Source of the DNA: Winogradskyella litoriviva
GTDB taxonomy: Bacteria; Bacteroidota; Bacteroidia; Flavobacteriales; Flavobacteriaceae
Reading direction: 5' to 3'
Assembly: GCF_013249065.1 (NCBI RefSeq)
Contig: NZ_JABRWQ010000002.1
Location: forward strand, 62,001 to 126,000
Length of the DNA stretch: 64,000 nucleotides
In this document: positions 51,506-60,357 of the stretch, piece by piece
Layout of the letters: each line of letters begins with the position of its first letter
Numbering within the stretch: the first letter of the stretch is position 1
Program-made: the position numbers and the translations under genes
The notes under the pieces: model-generated
What the model saw: only the letters and a program-made list of their open reading frames with translations
Database searches by the model: none
What the model was told of the DNA's origin: nothing

Positions 51506-54097
51506 TTATTTCACTTCTTTTAAAGCGTTATCTATTAATGTGCGTAAATGTTGCTTATGTGCCTTACTTGAAACATTACCACTTGGTGCGGCCATATTTC
51601 TAATTTGTTTTAAGTTATACAACGCCATTGATTTTGCGTTATTTGTATAACGGCCATTTTGCTTTCCAATTAACATTTCTATAAGCATATTAGTGTAAGC
51701 CAATTGTAAATTTTGTCTAAACGAATTTACATTTCCAAAAATATCAGCTTTAAAAATAGACGTATTCAAATCAGTCATAAACTTAGACAAACTATAGTCA
51801 TTACCATACAATTCGCTATCAGTAATTCTCTGTAACGTATTACGATGTAACAAATGTCTTAATACATTACTCTGATAAGTTAAAACTTGATTATGAATTT
51901 TTGGGTCTTCTGGTCCTCTCATAAAACCATAACCTCTTCTTTGCATTGCTAAACTATTGTACAAATCATTTGGTGCATTAAAGGCATCAGGTGCAAAAGC
52001 ATATTTCTTTAATGCATCCATAGCTCGTTTTTGATCTTCTAAACTTACAGGTGTGTAAGGTTGCGTACCTCCTTCTTGTCCAATCATTGCGCGATCTACA
52101 TAAACTCCACCAATAAATCTTGAAATCACATTCACAGCAGTTGCTCGCTGACCACTTAAAATATAGTATGCACGTCTTAGCTCTTGATACGATTCTCCTT
52201 TTTTAGAAAATTTAGATTTTACATCTTTCATCATGCTATCTACCAACTTAATTCTGTCAATAGAATAACCTATTTGATCGTTAGATAAATCACCAATCAT
52301 TACTCTTGGGTCAATTGCTTTTCCTGGAGCACGCATATCATCTGCGTCATTACCAAATATTAATTGTGGCTCAGTAGACCTATTAAGTAAGGCTATCTTT
52401 TCTTCTTCAGATTTAAAAGGTGTATATCCAAACTGAATTGCCCAAACATCGTATGGTCCAACAGTAGTATCATAATATTGACCTTGGTCTGCTCTGTTTT
52501 TAGTAAGATTAATTCCGGCATAATCCATTACAGAACCTGTTAAACATTTTCCTTCAATAAAATCTTTGTTTGCTAATTCTTCAGGTGAAAATAACTGACT
52601 AGCCTTCATGTTGTGGTTTAAACCTAAAGTGTGACCAACCTCGTGCATAATTAAAGCTAACATAGCCTCTTCTTTCATACGAGCCATTTCTAGTTCAGAA
52701 CCACTTGCTGCTTCAATTACAGCTTGGCCAAACATTGTATTCTCATGCATTACATGACCAAATGAACATAACACTTTATTTTTCTGTAAGTAATCTGTTG
52801 CATCAAATTCTGCATCTGCTTTTGCCAAATCAAATAATTGATCATAGAATACTCTATTTGTAAAATGTACATATTCTAACATAATATCTGCTCCAATAAT
52901 CTCACCAGTTTTAGGATTAACAAAACTAGGTCCATAACCTCCAAATGGTGGATTTGGTGAAGACGTCCAACGTAACACATTATAATTAATATCTCCAGCA
53001 TCCCAATCCGCATCATCTGGCTGTAATTTTACAACCATTGCGTTTTTAAACCCAGCTTTTTCAAAAGCCTTATTCCATTCTAAAACACCTTGAGTAATAG
53101 TTTCTCTCCACTCCACAGGTGTTGAGTTCTCCATCCACCAAGTTATTGGCTTTACGGGTTCTGAAATTGCAGCATTTGGATCTTTCTTTACTAAATTCCA
53201 ACGATGTACTAAATCTTTATATGGCGCTGAATTGGTAGCTGTTTGATCATTAACCTGTGTTGTAAAATAACCAACTCTTGGATCGTCTAAACGAATCTCA
53301 TAATCATTCTCTGGCATCGCGATTAAACTGTGAAATACTTTAATACTCACATTTCTACCATCGGTTACACCTCTTGACCCTCCATTTAATACCGAAGGTT
53401 TAGAATACACATACTCTACCTCTAAGTTGGTATTATCCTCGTAGTTTTTTATAGTATTAATTTTTGTTTTTGTTTTATCTAAATTACCTAATGTAAAAGA
53501 CAAAGGGCTAGCACCAGGAAAACGAGGCGGTTTTACCTGAGAGAAGGTTTCTTTTAAAAACAAGCCATCTGCTTTTATTAAATAAAGACCAGATTTATCA
53601 TCTTGGGCTTCAATTTTTACCGTAGCCATAATTCCTTCACTCGTATTGGCATCTTTAGATTTTGAAATAGCATTTTCAGGATCAAAATAGAAAGAAGTAT
53701 TTTGAGACACGAATTCAATTTTATTGAAATACTTTTTCACTTTAAAAACCTTAGAACCACCATAAGCACCTCTAAACCGTCCTGCATCAATTACACCATT
53801 AGACACTTGATTAAAGTGAATATACTCTTTACCAATCTGATCTTCACTAATCACCATTTGAAGAGAACCTGTAATAGTATCTCTATACATTGTAAAAAGC
53901 CCTTCTATTTTCTTACTAGATTTAGTAAGGTCTTTTATCGATTTAGTTTTAGATTTTGGTTTCGGAGCAGCAGCTTCTGTTTGGTCTTTCTTCTTTTTCT
54001 TTTTACGTTGCGCTTCGGCATTTTGAGGTGCCATAAAAGCACAAGTAACTAGTGCAATAGACAGCAGTCTAAAGACATTCCGTTTTTTGATTTTCAT
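51506..54097 (-). CDS. Zinc-dependent metalloprotease (DUF5117/DUF5118)
   Basis: 863 residues from ATG 54095-54097, which places a signal peptide at the front (core LLSIALVTCAFMA, cleavage near AEAQ). The frame upstream to 54196 is not homologous. The zinc motif is H485-E-V-G-H489-T-L-G-L-N-H495, the HExxHxxGxxH of metzincins. A DUF5118-like N-terminal part and DUF5117 precede it, and an all-helical DUF5117-associated tail follows. The mature N-terminus is a strongly basic linker (QRKKKKKKDQ, then Ala/Pro/Lys). Such proteins are large exported proteases of unknown substrate, common in Bacteroidota. Monocistronic. Confidence 0.87.
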   Translation of the reverse strand: MKIKKRNVFRLLSIALVTCAFMAPQNAEAQRKKKKKKDQTEAAAPKPKSKTKSIKDLTKSSKKIEGLFTMYRDTITGSLQMVISEDQIGKEYIHFNQVSNGVIDAGRFRGAYGGSKVFKVKKYFNKIEFVSQNTSFYFDPENAISKSKDANTSEGIMATVKIEAQDDKSGLYLIKADGLFLKETFSQVKPPRFPGASPLSFTLGNLDKTKTKINTIKNYEDNTNLEVEYVYSKPSVLNGGSRGVTDGRNVSIKVFHSLIAMPENDYEIRLDDPRVGYFTTQVNDQTATNSAPYKDLVHRWNLVKKDPNAAISEPVKPITWWMENSTPVEWRETITQGVLEWNKAFEKAGFKNAMVVKLQPDDADWDAGDINYNVLRWTSSPNPPFGGYGPSFVNPKTGEIIGADIMLEYVHFTNRVFYDQLFDLAKADAEFDATDYLQKNKVLCSFGHVMHENTMFGQAVIEAASGSELEMARMKEEAMLALIMHEVGHTLGLNHNMKASQLFSPEELANKDFIEGKCLTGSVMDYAGINLTKNRADQGQYYDTTVGPYDVWAIQFGYTPFKSEEEKIALLNRSTEPQLIFGNDADDMRAPGKAIDPRVMIGDLSNDQIGYSIDRIKLVDSMMKDVKSKFSKKGESYQELRRAYYILSGQRATAVNVISRFIGGVYVDRAMIGQEGGTQPYTPVSLEDQKRAMDALKKYAFAPDAFNAPNDLYNSLAMQRRGYGFMRGPEDPKIHNQVLTYQSNVLRHLLHRNTLQRITDSELYGNDYSLSKFMTDLNTSIFKADIFGNVNSFRQNLQLAYTNMLIEMLIGKQNGRYTNNAKSMALYNLKQIRNMAAPSGNVSSKAHKQHLRTLIDNALKEVK

Positions 54098-54311
54098 GAT
54101 ATATTTTTGATTTGTTTGAATGTCAACAAGATATAGAATAATTGAGACATAAAATTTAAAATTTTTGTTAAAATAGACTAGCCATAGAATATGCAAGAAC
54201 GTAAAAGAGAATTCCCATTTTATTATTTGAGAACTATTTTAGCTATACCATTTTAGCATAATTATGATATAATTCATAATCAGTAATTCTATTTTTAGCT
54301 AACTTGCTAGA

Positions 54312-56186
54312 ATGAACACCATTGCAGAACGGATATATGATTTTTTAAAAGACTTCCCTCCTTTTATTATGTTGGCTCGCGAGCAACTTTTAGCTATTTC
54401 TGAAGCTGTTGAAGTTGGCTATTTTGAAAAAGAACAACCTATATTTAAAATTAATCAACCTATTGAAAATCATTTTTATGTAGTTAAAAATGGTGCCATT
54501 GGCTTATATACTGACCATGGAATTATTGTTGACCAATGTGATGAAGGTGACATTTTTGGACTTAGAGCTTTACTAAGAAAAGACAACTATATTTTAGATG
54601 CTATTGCCATAGAAGAAAGTATTGTGTATTCAATTTCTTCAGAATTATTAGAGGAATATATTACCATTAATTCTGAAGCTAGTCAGTTTTTAATGAAAAG
54701 TTTTATCTCTAATACCAAACAATTAGAATCTGATACCTCAACTATAGTTTCATCAGAATTTACAAATCTTCAGTCTATAGATTATTCTAAAAACCCTGTG
54801 ACCTGTACTATTGACACCACAATACAATCTGCTGCCCTAACTATGACAGATAAACGTATAGGTTCAATAATTATAGAAAAAGACGGGAAACCTATTGGTA
54901 TTATAACAGATAAAGATTTACGCATAAAAATTGCAACAGGTCGCTTTTCAATTTCAGAATCAGTTTCTAAAATTATGTCGTCACCTGTAATCACCTATCC
55001 CGAAAATACAACTGTTGCAGAAGCGCAAATTGCCATGCTGAAACATCAAATAACCCATTTATGTATAACGGAAGATGGTACAAATACTTCTGAATTAACA
55101 GGTATTTTATCTGAACACGACATTATTGTTTTAAGAGAAAACAGTGCTTCATCTTTAGTCAAAGAAATTAAGCGAAGTAAAGACATATTGCAATTAAAAG
55201 ATATTAGAGCCAAAGCCGAAAAGCTACTAAAACGGTATTTAGAACAAGATGTACCAATTGAGTTTGCCGCTAAATTAATCTCAACAATTAACGATGTTAT
55301 TACTCAAAAAATAATAGACTCTGCGATAAAGCAACAAGACACTAATCCTCCAACAGAATTTGCTTGGTTAGCTATTGGAAGTCAAGGCAGGCAAGAGCAA
55401 TTATTAATGACAGACCAGGATAATGCTTTAGTCTACGAAAATGTTTCTGACGATAAAAAAGAAGCGACTAAAACTTATTTTCTAAACTTAGCAAAGCAAA
55501 TTAATAACGACCTAGAAACGGTTGGGTTTGAATTATGTCCGGCTGACATGATGGGAAGCAATCCTAAATGGTGTTTATCGGTTTCAGAATGGAATCTTCA
55601 GTTTAATAGATGGATAACAATGCCAGACCAAGACAACTTAATGCTATGTACCATTTTCTTCGATTTTGAACATATTTATGGAAGTAAAACACTTATTGAA
55701 AAACTGTCTCAAAGTATTTTTAAGAGTATTGAAGACCATGATATATTTTTAACCTACTTAGGAAGAAACGCGTTACAAAACCCTCCGCCTCTAAGCTTTT
55801 TTAGACAGTTTTTAGTTGAAGAAAGTGGTGAGCATAAAAATCAATTCGATATTAAAGCGCGCTCTATGATGCCTTTGGTAGATGCAGCACGATTACTTAT
55901 TCTATCACACAACATTAAATCTATAAACAATACTGTAGAACGTTTTAAAAAATTAGTTGAATTAGAACCGCAAAACAAAGACACTTATTTATTCTGCATA
56001 GAGGCGTACAAAGACTTGCTGTGGTTTAGAACCGAACAAGGTTTGCATAATTCTGATTCTGGAAGATTCATTGATGTACAATCGCTAAGTAAACTAAATA
56101 GATTAAAACTTAAACGCAGCTTTAAGGCTGTAAAACTTGTACAAGAACTTATTCAAACCCGATTTAAACTTTCTCAATTAATGTAA
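54312..56186 (+). CDS. cNMP-binding-like / CBS / DUF294 nucleotidyltransferase protein
   Basis: 624 residues, soluble, with four parts: a cyclic-nucleotide-binding-like fold (about 15-135), two CBS domains (about 160-285, with IGIITDKDLR and GILSEHDI), a GlnD-like nucleotidyltransferase domain (G356-S-Q-G-R and D368-Q-D-N371 as the two-metal motif) and the DUF294 C-terminal helical domain. The phosphate-binding cassette lacks the usual Glu and Arg (FGLRALLRK then ILDAIA), so it may not bind cAMP. Relatives in many proteobacteria sit beside acetate permease and acetyl-CoA synthetase genes; here acs and the glyoxylate genes are within 8 kb. I infer a sensor of adenylate or nucleotide signal that modifies or makes something nucleotidylated. 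An exonuclease gene follows after one base. Confidence 0.88.
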   Translation: MNTIAERIYDFLKDFPPFIMLAREQLLAISEAVEVGYFEKEQPIFKINQPIENHFYVVKNGAIGLYTDHGIIVDQCDEGDIFGLRALLRKDNYILDAIAIEESIVYSISSELLEEYITINSEASQFLMKSFISNTKQLESDTSTIVSSEFTNLQSIDYSKNPVTCTIDTTIQSAALTMTDKRIGSIIIEKDGKPIGIITDKDLRIKIATGRFSISESVSKIMSSPVITYPENTTVAEAQIAMLKHQITHLCITEDGTNTSELTGILSEHDIIVLRENSASSLVKEIKRSKDILQLKDIRAKAEKLLKRYLEQDVPIEFAAKLISTINDVITQKIIDSAIKQQDTNPPTEFAWLAIGSQGRQEQLLMTDQDNALVYENVSDDKKEATKTYFLNLAKQINNDLETVGFELCPADMMGSNPKWCLSVSEWNLQFNRWITMPDQDNLMLCTIFFDFEHIYGSKTLIEKLSQSIFKSIEDHDIFLTYLGRNALQNPPPLSFFRQFLVEESGEHKNQFDIKARSMMPLVDAARLLILSHNIKSINNTVERFKKLVELEPQNKDTYLFCIEAYKDLLWFRTEQGLHNSDSGRFIDVQSLSKLNRLKLKRSFKAVKLVQELIQTRFKLSQLM

Positions 56187-56187
56187 C

Positions 56188-56850
56188 ATGAATTGGTTTA
56201 AACGCAAAACGTATCCTGAATTCTGGCATAATTATGTGGCTCATTTTAAAGAAAGCAAACATCATAAATTAAAAGATATTCGGTTTATTGTATTTGATAC
56301 CGAAACTACAGGTCTCAACACAAAAGAAGACCGTATTTTATCTATTGGTTGCGTTGGAATAGAAAATTTTAAAATCAAAATTGCTGACCAATTAGAATCT
56401 TACGTAATACAAGAGCATTTTAATGCAGATACCGTAAAAATTCATGGTTTACTAAAAGAAGGAACATTGTCTAAACTTGAAGAAGAGGAAGCAATTATTC
56501 AATTTTTAGATTTTGTAAAGGACGCTGTTTTAGTGGCTCATCATGCTGCTTTTGATGTTGCTATGATTAATAATGCTTTAAAACGAATGCAACTGCCTAA
56601 ACTTAAAAATAAAGTATTAGATACAGGCCATTTATTTCAAAAAACAAAATTAGATACGACAAAAGAACATTTTAGTTTAGATGAACTTTCTAGCCGATTT
56701 AACATTCCTTTGCACGACAGACATACAGCTTCTGGTGATGCCTATATCACAGCTATTTTATTTTTAAAACTACTATCTATTTTAAATAAAAATAAAGATT
56801 TAACCTTGAAAAATTTATTGGGTTCTCACAAGAGGATTGGCTTATTATAA
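56188..56850 (+). CDS. 3'-5' exonuclease, DnaQ-like DEDDh
   Basis: 220 residues. All DEDDh ligands are visible: D37 and E39 in FDTETTG, D123 in HHAAFDVA, H179 and D184 in DRHTASGDA. It therefore should degrade DNA or RNA, or short nucleotides, from the 3' end. An N-terminal extension (about 30 residues, FWHNYVAHFKESK) is typical of the variant that accompanies DUF294 proteins rather than of the DNA polymerase III epsilon subunit. It starts one base behind the DUF294 gene, so the pair is translated together, and the two are found together in other phyla. Confidence 0.9.
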   Translation: MNWFKRKTYPEFWHNYVAHFKESKHHKLKDIRFIVFDTETTGLNTKEDRILSIGCVGIENFKIKIADQLESYVIQEHFNADTVKIHGLLKEGTLSKLEEEEAIIQFLDFVKDAVLVAHHAAFDVAMINNALKRMQLPKLKNKVLDTGHLFQKTKLDTTKEHFSLDELSSRFNIPLHDRHTASGDAYITAILFLKLLSILNKNKDLTLKNLLGSHKRIGLL

Positions 56851-56852
56851 AC

Positions 56853-56883
56853 AAAAGACACACCCTAAAAAGAGTGTGCCTTT
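56853..56883. terminator. Weak terminator between exonuclease gene and aceA
   Basis: An imperfect hairpin: CACAC (56859-56863) with GTGTG (56874-56878), extended by AAAG/CTTT beyond a mismatch. The T run is short (TTT), so efficiency is doubtful. Confidence 0.5.
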
Positions 56884-56920
56884 AACTAACTAATTAAAAA
56901 TTAAGATTAATTTTTGCCTT

Positions 56921-58552
56921 TTAAGCAACTACGCTTAGTTTTTTATCTGTCTTTAATTTGTTTGAACCAGATTCAAACTGATTAGACGTATTATTTTCTC
57001 CTCCTGCTTTTAGAGCTTTTTCACCTGCAAAAAATGTTTTGTGGTCATCACCTAAATCAGAACCTGCCATTCTTTGATGTTTTACACAAGACACATTTTT
57101 TCTAATCTCTTGTCGTTGCACGCCTTTTACATAAGCCAACATACCTTCTTCTCCAAAATAACCTTCGGTTAAATCATTCATATGTAACGCTGTTGTATGA
57201 TAGGTTGGTAATGTAATTAAGTGATGAAAAATACCAGCTTCTCTCGCGCCATCCATTTGGAAGGTCTTAATTTTCTCATCTGCTCTATGGCATAATTCTG
57301 AATGGTCATATTGCGCATCCATTAAATTATTTCTATCGTAAGCCGTCATGTTTTCTCCTTCAGCAAGCATTTCATCAAATACTTGATTACGGAAATTCAA
57401 AGTCCAGTTAAATGATGGTGAATTATTGTAAACCAATTTAGCATTTGGTACCACTTCTCTAATTCTGTTAACCATGTGTGCAATTTGTTTTACGTTTGGC
57501 GTAGGTGTTTCTATCCATAATAAATCTGCACCATTTTGAAGACTTGTTACACAATCTAAAACTACACGATCAATATTTGAGCCATCTTTAAACTTATACA
57601 ACCCATTAGCTAATCTTATAGGACGCACTAATTTTCCATCACGCTTTAATAAAACATCGTCTTGCTTTGCATCTTCAATAGCAACTTCTTCTGCATCTAC
57701 AAAAGCTAAATATTGAGACGCTAAATCACCAGGCTCTTGGCTTACAGGTAATTTTTGAGTTAAACCAGCACCTTCAGAATCTGTTCTTGCTACTATAATT
57801 CCGTCTTCTACGCCTAATTCTAAAAACGCATAACGCACTGCATTTAATTTAGCCACAAAATCTTCATGAGGAACTGTAACCTTTCCATCTTGATGTCCAC
57901 ATTGTTTGGCATCCGAAACCTGATTTTCAATTTGAATAGCACAAGCACCTGCTTGAATCATCTTTTTAGCCAGTAAATATGTTGCTTCCTCATTACCAAA
58001 ACCAGCATCTATATCTGCGATGATTGGAACGATATGCGTTTCAAAATTATCAATTTCATTCTGAACATCTTCTCCATTTTCTAATCTTCGGAATAAATCA
58101 TTTAGTTCAATCGCATCTGCCTGACGTAAGAAATCATAAATTTCTTCAATTAGTCCAGAAACAGCTGTTTTCTCATGCATTGACTGATCTGGTAATGGTC
58201 CAAATTCTGAACGTAATGCTGCAACCATCCAACCAGAAAGGTATAAATAACGTTTACTTGTTGTTTTGTGGTGTTTCTTCACTGCAATCATTTTTTGCTG
58301 CGCCACAAAACCATGCCAGCAACCCAAAGATTGTGTGTAATTTGATGAATCTGCATCATAAGCTGCCATATCTTCTCTCATAATAGCAGCTGTGTATTTT
58401 GCAATATCCAAACCTGTTCTAAATTGATTTTGAGCTACCATTCTGGCAGCGCTTTCAGGATTAATAGCATTCCAAGTTTGTCCGTACTTTGCTTTAAGAT
58501 TTCTTACGGTTTCTAATGCAGAACGATAGTTACTTTGTCCTAAATTTTTCAT
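56921..58552 (-). CDS. aceA: Isocitrate lyase
   Basis: 543 residues, the long form of the enzyme. The catalytic loop reads K216-Q-C-G-H220 with C218 as the base; the second residue is Gln instead of the Lys or Arg of the classical KKCGH, as in the subfamily typified by Pseudomonas. IADIDAGFGN (178-187) binds magnesium, and the C-terminal part (CVKHQRMAGSDLGDD) is complete. It splits isocitrate to succinate and glyoxylate in the cytosol. It follows aceB in the same direction (85-base gap with a hairpin). Glyoxylate passes to malate synthase. Confidence 0.96.
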   Translation of the reverse strand: MKNLGQSNYRSALETVRNLKAKYGQTWNAINPESAARMVAQNQFRTGLDIAKYTAAIMREDMAAYDADSSNYTQSLGCWHGFVAQQKMIAVKKHHKTTSKRYLYLSGWMVAALRSEFGPLPDQSMHEKTAVSGLIEEIYDFLRQADAIELNDLFRRLENGEDVQNEIDNFETHIVPIIADIDAGFGNEEATYLLAKKMIQAGACAIQIENQVSDAKQCGHQDGKVTVPHEDFVAKLNAVRYAFLELGVEDGIIVARTDSEGAGLTQKLPVSQEPGDLASQYLAFVDAEEVAIEDAKQDDVLLKRDGKLVRPIRLANGLYKFKDGSNIDRVVLDCVTSLQNGADLLWIETPTPNVKQIAHMVNRIREVVPNAKLVYNNSPSFNWTLNFRNQVFDEMLAEGENMTAYDRNNLMDAQYDHSELCHRADEKIKTFQMDGAREAGIFHHLITLPTYHTTALHMNDLTEGYFGEEGMLAYVKGVQRQEIRKNVSCVKHQRMAGSDLGDDHKTFFAGEKALKAGGENNTSNQFESGSNKLKTDKKLSVVA

Positions 58553-58598
58553 AATTTTGTTTTTGATTATTAAGTTTATTCCAAATTTTGATAATTAC

Positions 58599-58639
58599 GT
58601 CTCGTAATCTATTCCAGTAGTTACGAGACATTTTTTTTT
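58599..58639 (+). terminator. Hairpin with T run between aceB and aceA, oriented to the plus strand
   Basis: A perfect 9-bp stem GTCTCGTAA (58599-58607) with TTACGAGAC (58621-58629), 13-base loop, then A and nine T (58631-58639). On the plus strand this is a textbook terminator, but both flanking genes are on the minus strand, where only the stem-loop would form. Confidence 0.6.
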
Positions 58640-60236
58640 ATATTAATTGATATGCTGAAAGTGTTAAAAACTCTTCGAACTCTGTTTGTGTTACTAATCT
58701 TTTGAAAAGTGAAATAGCTTCAGAAAATTTGGTGTTTTTAATTTTCCCCTCTCCTACTTCTTTTATTATTTTTTCAACTTCATCATCAAACAATTCATCA
58801 AATAAAGTTTTATTAAAAACTCGACCATCTTCTAAAATCACTTCGTTTTTTAACCATTGCCAAACTTGTGTTCTCGATATTTCTGCCGTTGCAGCATCTT
58901 CCATTAAGTTGTAAAGTGCCACTGCACCATAACCTCTTAACCAAGCTTCGAGATAAAGAATACCAACATTGATATTTTTTCTTACACCAGCTTCTGTAAT
59001 TGTTCCTTTTGGAATTTCTACTAAATCTGCTTCGGTAACCACAACATCTTCACGCTTCTTAAAAATCTGATTTGGTGTTGGCATATATTTATCAAACTCC
59101 TGCATAGCAACAGCAACCAAATCAGGATGTGCAACCCAAGTACCGTCGTGTCCATTTTTGGCTTCACGCTCTTTATCTACTCTTACTTTTTCGAGCGCAG
59201 CTTTGTTAGCTTTAGGGTTATTTTTAATAGGAATTTGTGCAGCCATTCCTCCCATGGCATGGATGCCTCTTTTATGGCATCGCTGTATTACAAGATTAGA
59301 ATATGCAGCCATAAATGGTGTGGACATAGTTACTTGGTCTCTATTTGGTACCACGAAACCTCTATGATTTCTAAACTTTTTGATGTATGAAAAAATATAA
59401 TCCCAACGTCCGCAGTTTAAACCTACAATATGGTCTTTAAGTTCATAGATATATTCGTCTAATTGAAAACTTGCTGTTATGGTTTCAATTAATAAGGTAG
59501 CTTTAAAAGTTCCATTTGGTATTTGTAAATAACTCTGAGCAAACTCAAATACTTCATTCCACCAACGCGCTTCTAAATAATGCTCTAATTTTGGCAAATA
59601 GAAATAAGGCGCAGAATCGTTTTCCATTAATGCTACTGTATTATGGTATACGTATAGACCAAAATCAAATAAACTACCAGACATTTCCTCACCATTTAAA
59701 ATGAGATGACGTTCGTTTAAATGCAAACCTCTTGGTCTTACAATTAACACAGCTGTTTGGTCATTAAGTTTATAATGTTTACCTCTAGCTTTATCAACGA
59801 GTTCAATAGTTTTTAGGTTAGCGTCAATTAGATTTTGTTGCCCTTCTAAAGTATTTTTCCAACTCGGCGCATTACTATCTTCAAAATCTGCCATAAATGT
59901 TTTGGCTCCTGAGTTTAAAGCATTGATTACCATTTTACGATCCACAGGACCTGTAATTTCCACACGACGGTCTTGTAAATCATCTGGAATTGCAGCTGCT
60001 GTCCAATCTGACTCTCTTATAGATTTTGTTTCTTCAGGGAAAGACGGAAAACCGCCTTTATCGAAAACGAGTTGCTGCTGTTCTCTACTTTCTAATAAAG
60101 ATAAACGAGAAGCATTAAATTTTTCTTGTAATACTGTAAGAAACTCTAGAGCGTCTTCAGTTAAAAGTTTTGGATAGAAATTTGTCACCTCTGGTGCGAA
60201 TTTCATTTTTTGCTGTGTTGTTACTGAAATTTCCAT
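58638..60236 (-). CDS. aceB: Malate synthase A
   Basis: 532 residues, normal for the A isoform. The acetyl-CoA and glyoxylate site motifs are present: LIVRPRGLHLNERH with the catalytic Arg (about 163-176), ETITASFQLDEYIYEL (254-269) with the magnesium-binding Glu, GLNCGRWDYIFSY (273-285) and the C-terminal catalytic Asp in LMEDAATAEISR. It condenses acetyl-CoA with glyoxylate to malate, completing the glyoxylate bypass with AceA just downstream. Divergent from the ShortScr regulator gene, whose operator array lies immediately upstream of this start. Confidence 0.96.
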   Translation of the reverse strand: MEISVTTQQKMKFAPEVTNFYPKLLTEDALEFLTVLQEKFNASRLSLLESREQQQLVFDKGGFPSFPEETKSIRESDWTAAAIPDDLQDRRVEITGPVDRKMVINALNSGAKTFMADFEDSNAPSWKNTLEGQQNLIDANLKTIELVDKARGKHYKLNDQTAVLIVRPRGLHLNERHLILNGEEMSGSLFDFGLYVYHNTVALMENDSAPYFYLPKLEHYLEARWWNEVFEFAQSYLQIPNGTFKATLLIETITASFQLDEYIYELKDHIVGLNCGRWDYIFSYIKKFRNHRGFVVPNRDQVTMSTPFMAAYSNLVIQRCHKRGIHAMGGMAAQIPIKNNPKANKAALEKVRVDKEREAKNGHDGTWVAHPDLVAVAMQEFDKYMPTPNQIFKKREDVVVTEADLVEIPKGTITEAGVRKNINVGILYLEAWLRGYGAVALYNLMEDAATAEISRTQVWQWLKNEVILEDGRVFNKTLFDELFDDEVEKIIKEVGEGKIKNTKFSEAISLFKRLVTQTEFEEFLTLSAYQLI

Positions 60237-60288
60237 GCTATAGTTTTATTTGATGAAGCAATGTTACAACCAATTTTTCAAAAAAACA

Positions 60289-60347
60289 AGCGAACGTTCG
60301 CTAAAAATATATTTTCGCTATTTAATTAAGTTCGCAAATTGTAGTAT
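60289..60347. promoter_or_regulatory. Putative operator: palindrome plus TTCGC repeats with 17-bp period
   Basis: TTCGC(T/A) occurs at 60297, 60314 and 60331, exactly 17 bp apart, each followed by A/T-rich sequence. The first copy is the right half of a perfect 14-bp palindrome AGCGAACGTTCGCT (60289-60302). The array spans the upstream region of the regulator promoter and lies 53 bases before the aceB start. The third copy TTCGCAAA resembles the TTTGCAAA core of RamB/PrpR sites. Likely target of the adjacent regulator. Confidence 0.65.
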
Positions 60348-60352
60348 ATTTG
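60345..60352 (+). promoter_or_regulatory. -7 promoter element of the ShortScr regulator gene
   Basis: TATATTTG, exact TAnnTTTG, with TTTA at 60321-60324 (20-base spacer) as a possible -33 box. Only five bases separate it from ATG 60358, so the transcript should be essentially leaderless. The -33/-7 region overlaps the operator array. Confidence 0.6.
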
Positions 60353-60357
60353 CTACT

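Noticed and set aside
54102-54109. TATTTTTG on the plus strand upstream of the metalloprotease gene as a promoter
   Set aside because: It points to the plus strand, where the next gene starts about 200 bases away at 54312; the minus-strand gene has no matching box.
51506-54196. Metalloprotease start at 54196
   Set aside because: Thirty-three extra residues precede a standard signal peptide that begins at 54097.
60250-60357. N-terminal 36-residue extension of the regulator
   Set aside because: It would translate the operator repeats and the -7 element, and the family begins at MEQDYIKLIFG.
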